This document shows positions 5,632 through 7,090 of a stretch of DNA of 7,090 nt, in pieces. Source of the DNA: an uncultured Draconibacterium sp. (GTDB lineage: Bacteria > Bacteroidota > Bacteroidia > Bacteroidales > Prolixibacteraceae); the NCBI GenBank assembly GCA_947492175.1, contig CANLMQ010000066.1:1-7090 (forward strand), read 5' to 3'. The notes under the pieces are model-generated. The model saw nothing but the letters and a program-made list of their open reading frames with translations. It did not search any database and was not told the origin of the DNA. The position numbers and the translations under genes are program-made. The stretch's first letter is position 1, and every line of letters begins with the position of its first letter.

Positions 5632-6945
5632 TTACAATTTCCAAGGCTCACGATACTTATAATGCATCATTGCAGTAGCTGCTTCATCATTACCAAACGA
5701 TTCTGCTTTTGGATCCCAATTAACTTCACGACCTAGTTCGCAGGCAATGTTACCAAGTGTACACATGGTACAAGAACTATGACCTATTTCAACAGGTACA
5801 ACAGGATCGACACGCTTTTTAACCGACTCAATAAAGTTTACCTGATGAGGAATTCTGGTTTCGTAAGGCATATTATCAACTTTTTTGCTTTCCGGAGGTA
5901 GCAATGAATCATCGGAAGCTTTATAATGTCCGCGTGATACTTCAATCCAGCCATTATCGCCAATAAACTTCACACCTTTAGTCATTTTTTCGTCGAAAGG
6001 CTCAGAAGTCATCATAACTCCATTAGCATATTTGTACTGCATAAATTGAGTTCCATCACCAATTGGAGCAGCCCAAACCGGCCCATTTCTGTCCATGCCA
6101 AGTCCCCACTGAACAATATCAAACATATGCGCACCCCAATCCGTAGTAAATCCACCACCCATTTCTTTATACCAACGCCAGGCACCCCAAGAAGTTTCAT
6201 TTTTCGGAGGATCTAGCGAAATAGGCGGATTCAATTCGTTATTAAAATGAATATCACCAGGAAGTGGCCCTAACCAAAGATCCCAGTTTAAATCTTCAGG
6301 TAATCTTTCTTCGGGCAGACTATAAGGAGTTGGAGGAGCTCCAACATAAGCATGAGCATTTTCAATTTTACCTAGTTTCCCCGTTTGAACCATATTAACC
6401 GCATGCTGGAAGTTTACATCAGAACGCTGCTGACTTCCAATTCCTAAAATACGGTTGGTGGCGCGAACTGTTTTTACCAGCTCCTGCCCTTCTTGAATGG
6501 TAAAGGTCATTGGTTTTTCCAGGTATACATCTTTACCTGCTTTACACGCTTCGATGGCAATTACAGCATGCCAGTGATCCGGAACTGCGATAACAACCGC
6601 ATCAATATCCTTACGCGCAAGTAGCTCATCAAATCGTTCGTAAGTTTTAACATCAACGTCTTCCTTTTTACCTGCATAATATTCTTTCACTTTATTCTCA
6701 AAACGTGTTCTTTTTCTTCCGTACACATCGCATCCAGCCAGCACTTTTACTCCAGGCACCTGAAGAAATCCATTTAAAAGAAACATAGCCTGACGTCCCA
6801 TGCCAATAAAACCAAGACGAATACAATCCTCGGCAGCAGCAGTTTTTGTTGCACAAGAATTAAGTGAAGGCAAAAAAGTAATACCGGCGAAACCAAGTGC
6901 AGTAGTACTTATAAACCTTCTTCTTGATAAATTTTTGTTGCTCAT
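5632..6945 (-). CDS. Gfo/Idh/MocA-family oxidoreductase, Tat-type lipoprotein
   Basis: This 437-residue protein belongs to the NAD(P)-dependent glucose-fructose oxidoreductase / inositol dehydrogenase / MocA family, which oxidises or epimerises sugars and cyclitols. The N-terminus has a twin-arginine motif (SRRRF, 7-11), a hydrophobic segment and a lipobox ending at Cys31, so it is probably exported folded with its cofactor and lipid-anchored. The Rossmann fold shows GFIGMGRQ (45-52), the acidic residue Asp73 after strand 2, and the family signature EKP (143-145). The substrate domain contains WDLWLGP (221-227) and DWGAHMFD (269-276), whose Asp and His lie in the active-site region. It lacks a GH109 HGG-type signature, so a glycosidase role is not suggested. 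Length is normal for exported members. The substrate cannot be read from the sequence. It is transcribed away from the window edge, probably from a promoter at about 6950-7090, where no clear TAnnTTTG box was found. Confidence 0.92.
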   Translation of the reverse strand: MSNKNLSRRRFISTTALGFAGITFLPSLNSCATKTAAAEDCIRLGFIGMGRQAMFLLNGFLQVPGVKVLAGCDVYGRKRTRFENKVKEYYAGKKEDVDVKTYERFDELLARKDIDAVVIAVPDHWHAVIAIEACKAGKDVYLEKPMTFTIQEGQELVKTVRATNRILGIGSQQRSDVNFQHAVNMVQTGKLGKIENAHAYVGAPPTPYSLPEERLPEDLNWDLWLGPLPGDIHFNNELNPPISLDPPKNETSWGAWRWYKEMGGGFTTDWGAHMFDIVQWGLGMDRNGPVWAAPIGDGTQFMQYKYANGVMMTSEPFDEKMTKGVKFIGDNGWIEVSRGHYKASDDSLLPPESKKVDNMPYETRIPHQVNFIESVKKRVDPVVPVEIGHSSCTMCTLGNIACELGREVNWDPKAESFGNDEAATAMMHYKYREPWKL

Positions 6946-7090
6946 AATTATTATTTAGTTTTAAGTTTTGGTAATTGAGCATAAAAATAATCAATCCATT
7001 GTTATTGTAGAAGTAGTAGTGATGCGTTAACTTTTAAAAACATTGTATAATTAATTAAATATAAACAAGATACAGGCGTTCTTTGATTTT

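Noticed and set aside
6012..6200. 62-codon minus-strand frame
   Set aside because: It is an alternate frame wholly inside the oxidoreductase gene, which has strong family motifs in the main frame.
5632..6945. GH109 glycosidase assignment for the Gfo/Idh/MocA protein
   Set aside because: The HGG-type motif expected in GH109 is not present; the sequence reads DWGAHMFD instead.

Overview
The window looks like accessory chromosome from a member of the Bacteroidota, probably class Bacteroidia. Four things point there: a FISUMP-domain lipoprotein, a tyrosine recombinase of the SAM-like Bacteroidota mobile-element type, a near-consensus TTTG/TAnnTTTG promoter, and starts with A-rich leaders and no clear Shine-Dalgarno. 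Genus cannot be settled from the sequence. No rRNA, tRNA or CRISPR array was seen.

Bases 1-400 carry no gene but are dense in structure. Bases 1-89 hold spaced copies of GTGGCACA and look like one end of an IS21-family insertion sequence. A candidate promoter (155-185) then reads rightward into a 130-nt imperfect hairpin (207-336, bounded by GCTAAC/GTTAGC). A second 11-bp hairpin (337-381) abuts it with no gap and lies just before a surface-lipoprotein gene (401-994). The long hairpin plus one orphan gene resembles an integron-type cassette junction (attC-like), but its outer boxes do not fit the canonical attC consensus. A structured 5' leader is the main alternative.

Bases 1292-4880 are a compact integrative element, all on the minus strand. 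In transcription order it has a tyrosine integrase, an unrecognised 348-residue protein starting 4 bases after the integrase stop, a 100-base gap with phased ACGT motifs, an excisionase-like HTH protein, and a protein with two likely HTH segments. No relaxase, conjugation or phage structural genes are visible, so it appears to be a small non-self-transmissible element, or one edge of a larger one. The integrase and excisionase would move it, the two-HTH protein may regulate or replicate it, and the 348-residue protein is the uncharacterised cargo or accessory factor.

Bases 4881-5631 are the likely right junction and flanking chromosome. They contain a 12-bp tandem repeat upstream of the integrase, a quasi-palindrome at 5059-5084, and a strong rightward terminator at 5088-5123. 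That terminator has no recognisable rightward gene upstream, which fits insertion of the element at the 3' end of a host gene. A degenerate reading frame (about 5162-5389), a leftward terminator-like hairpin and a 79-nt multi-stem palindrome follow.

Bases 5632-6945 (minus) encode an exported Gfo/Idh/MocA-family oxidoreductase lipoprotein, an ordinary chromosomal sugar-metabolism gene in this group.
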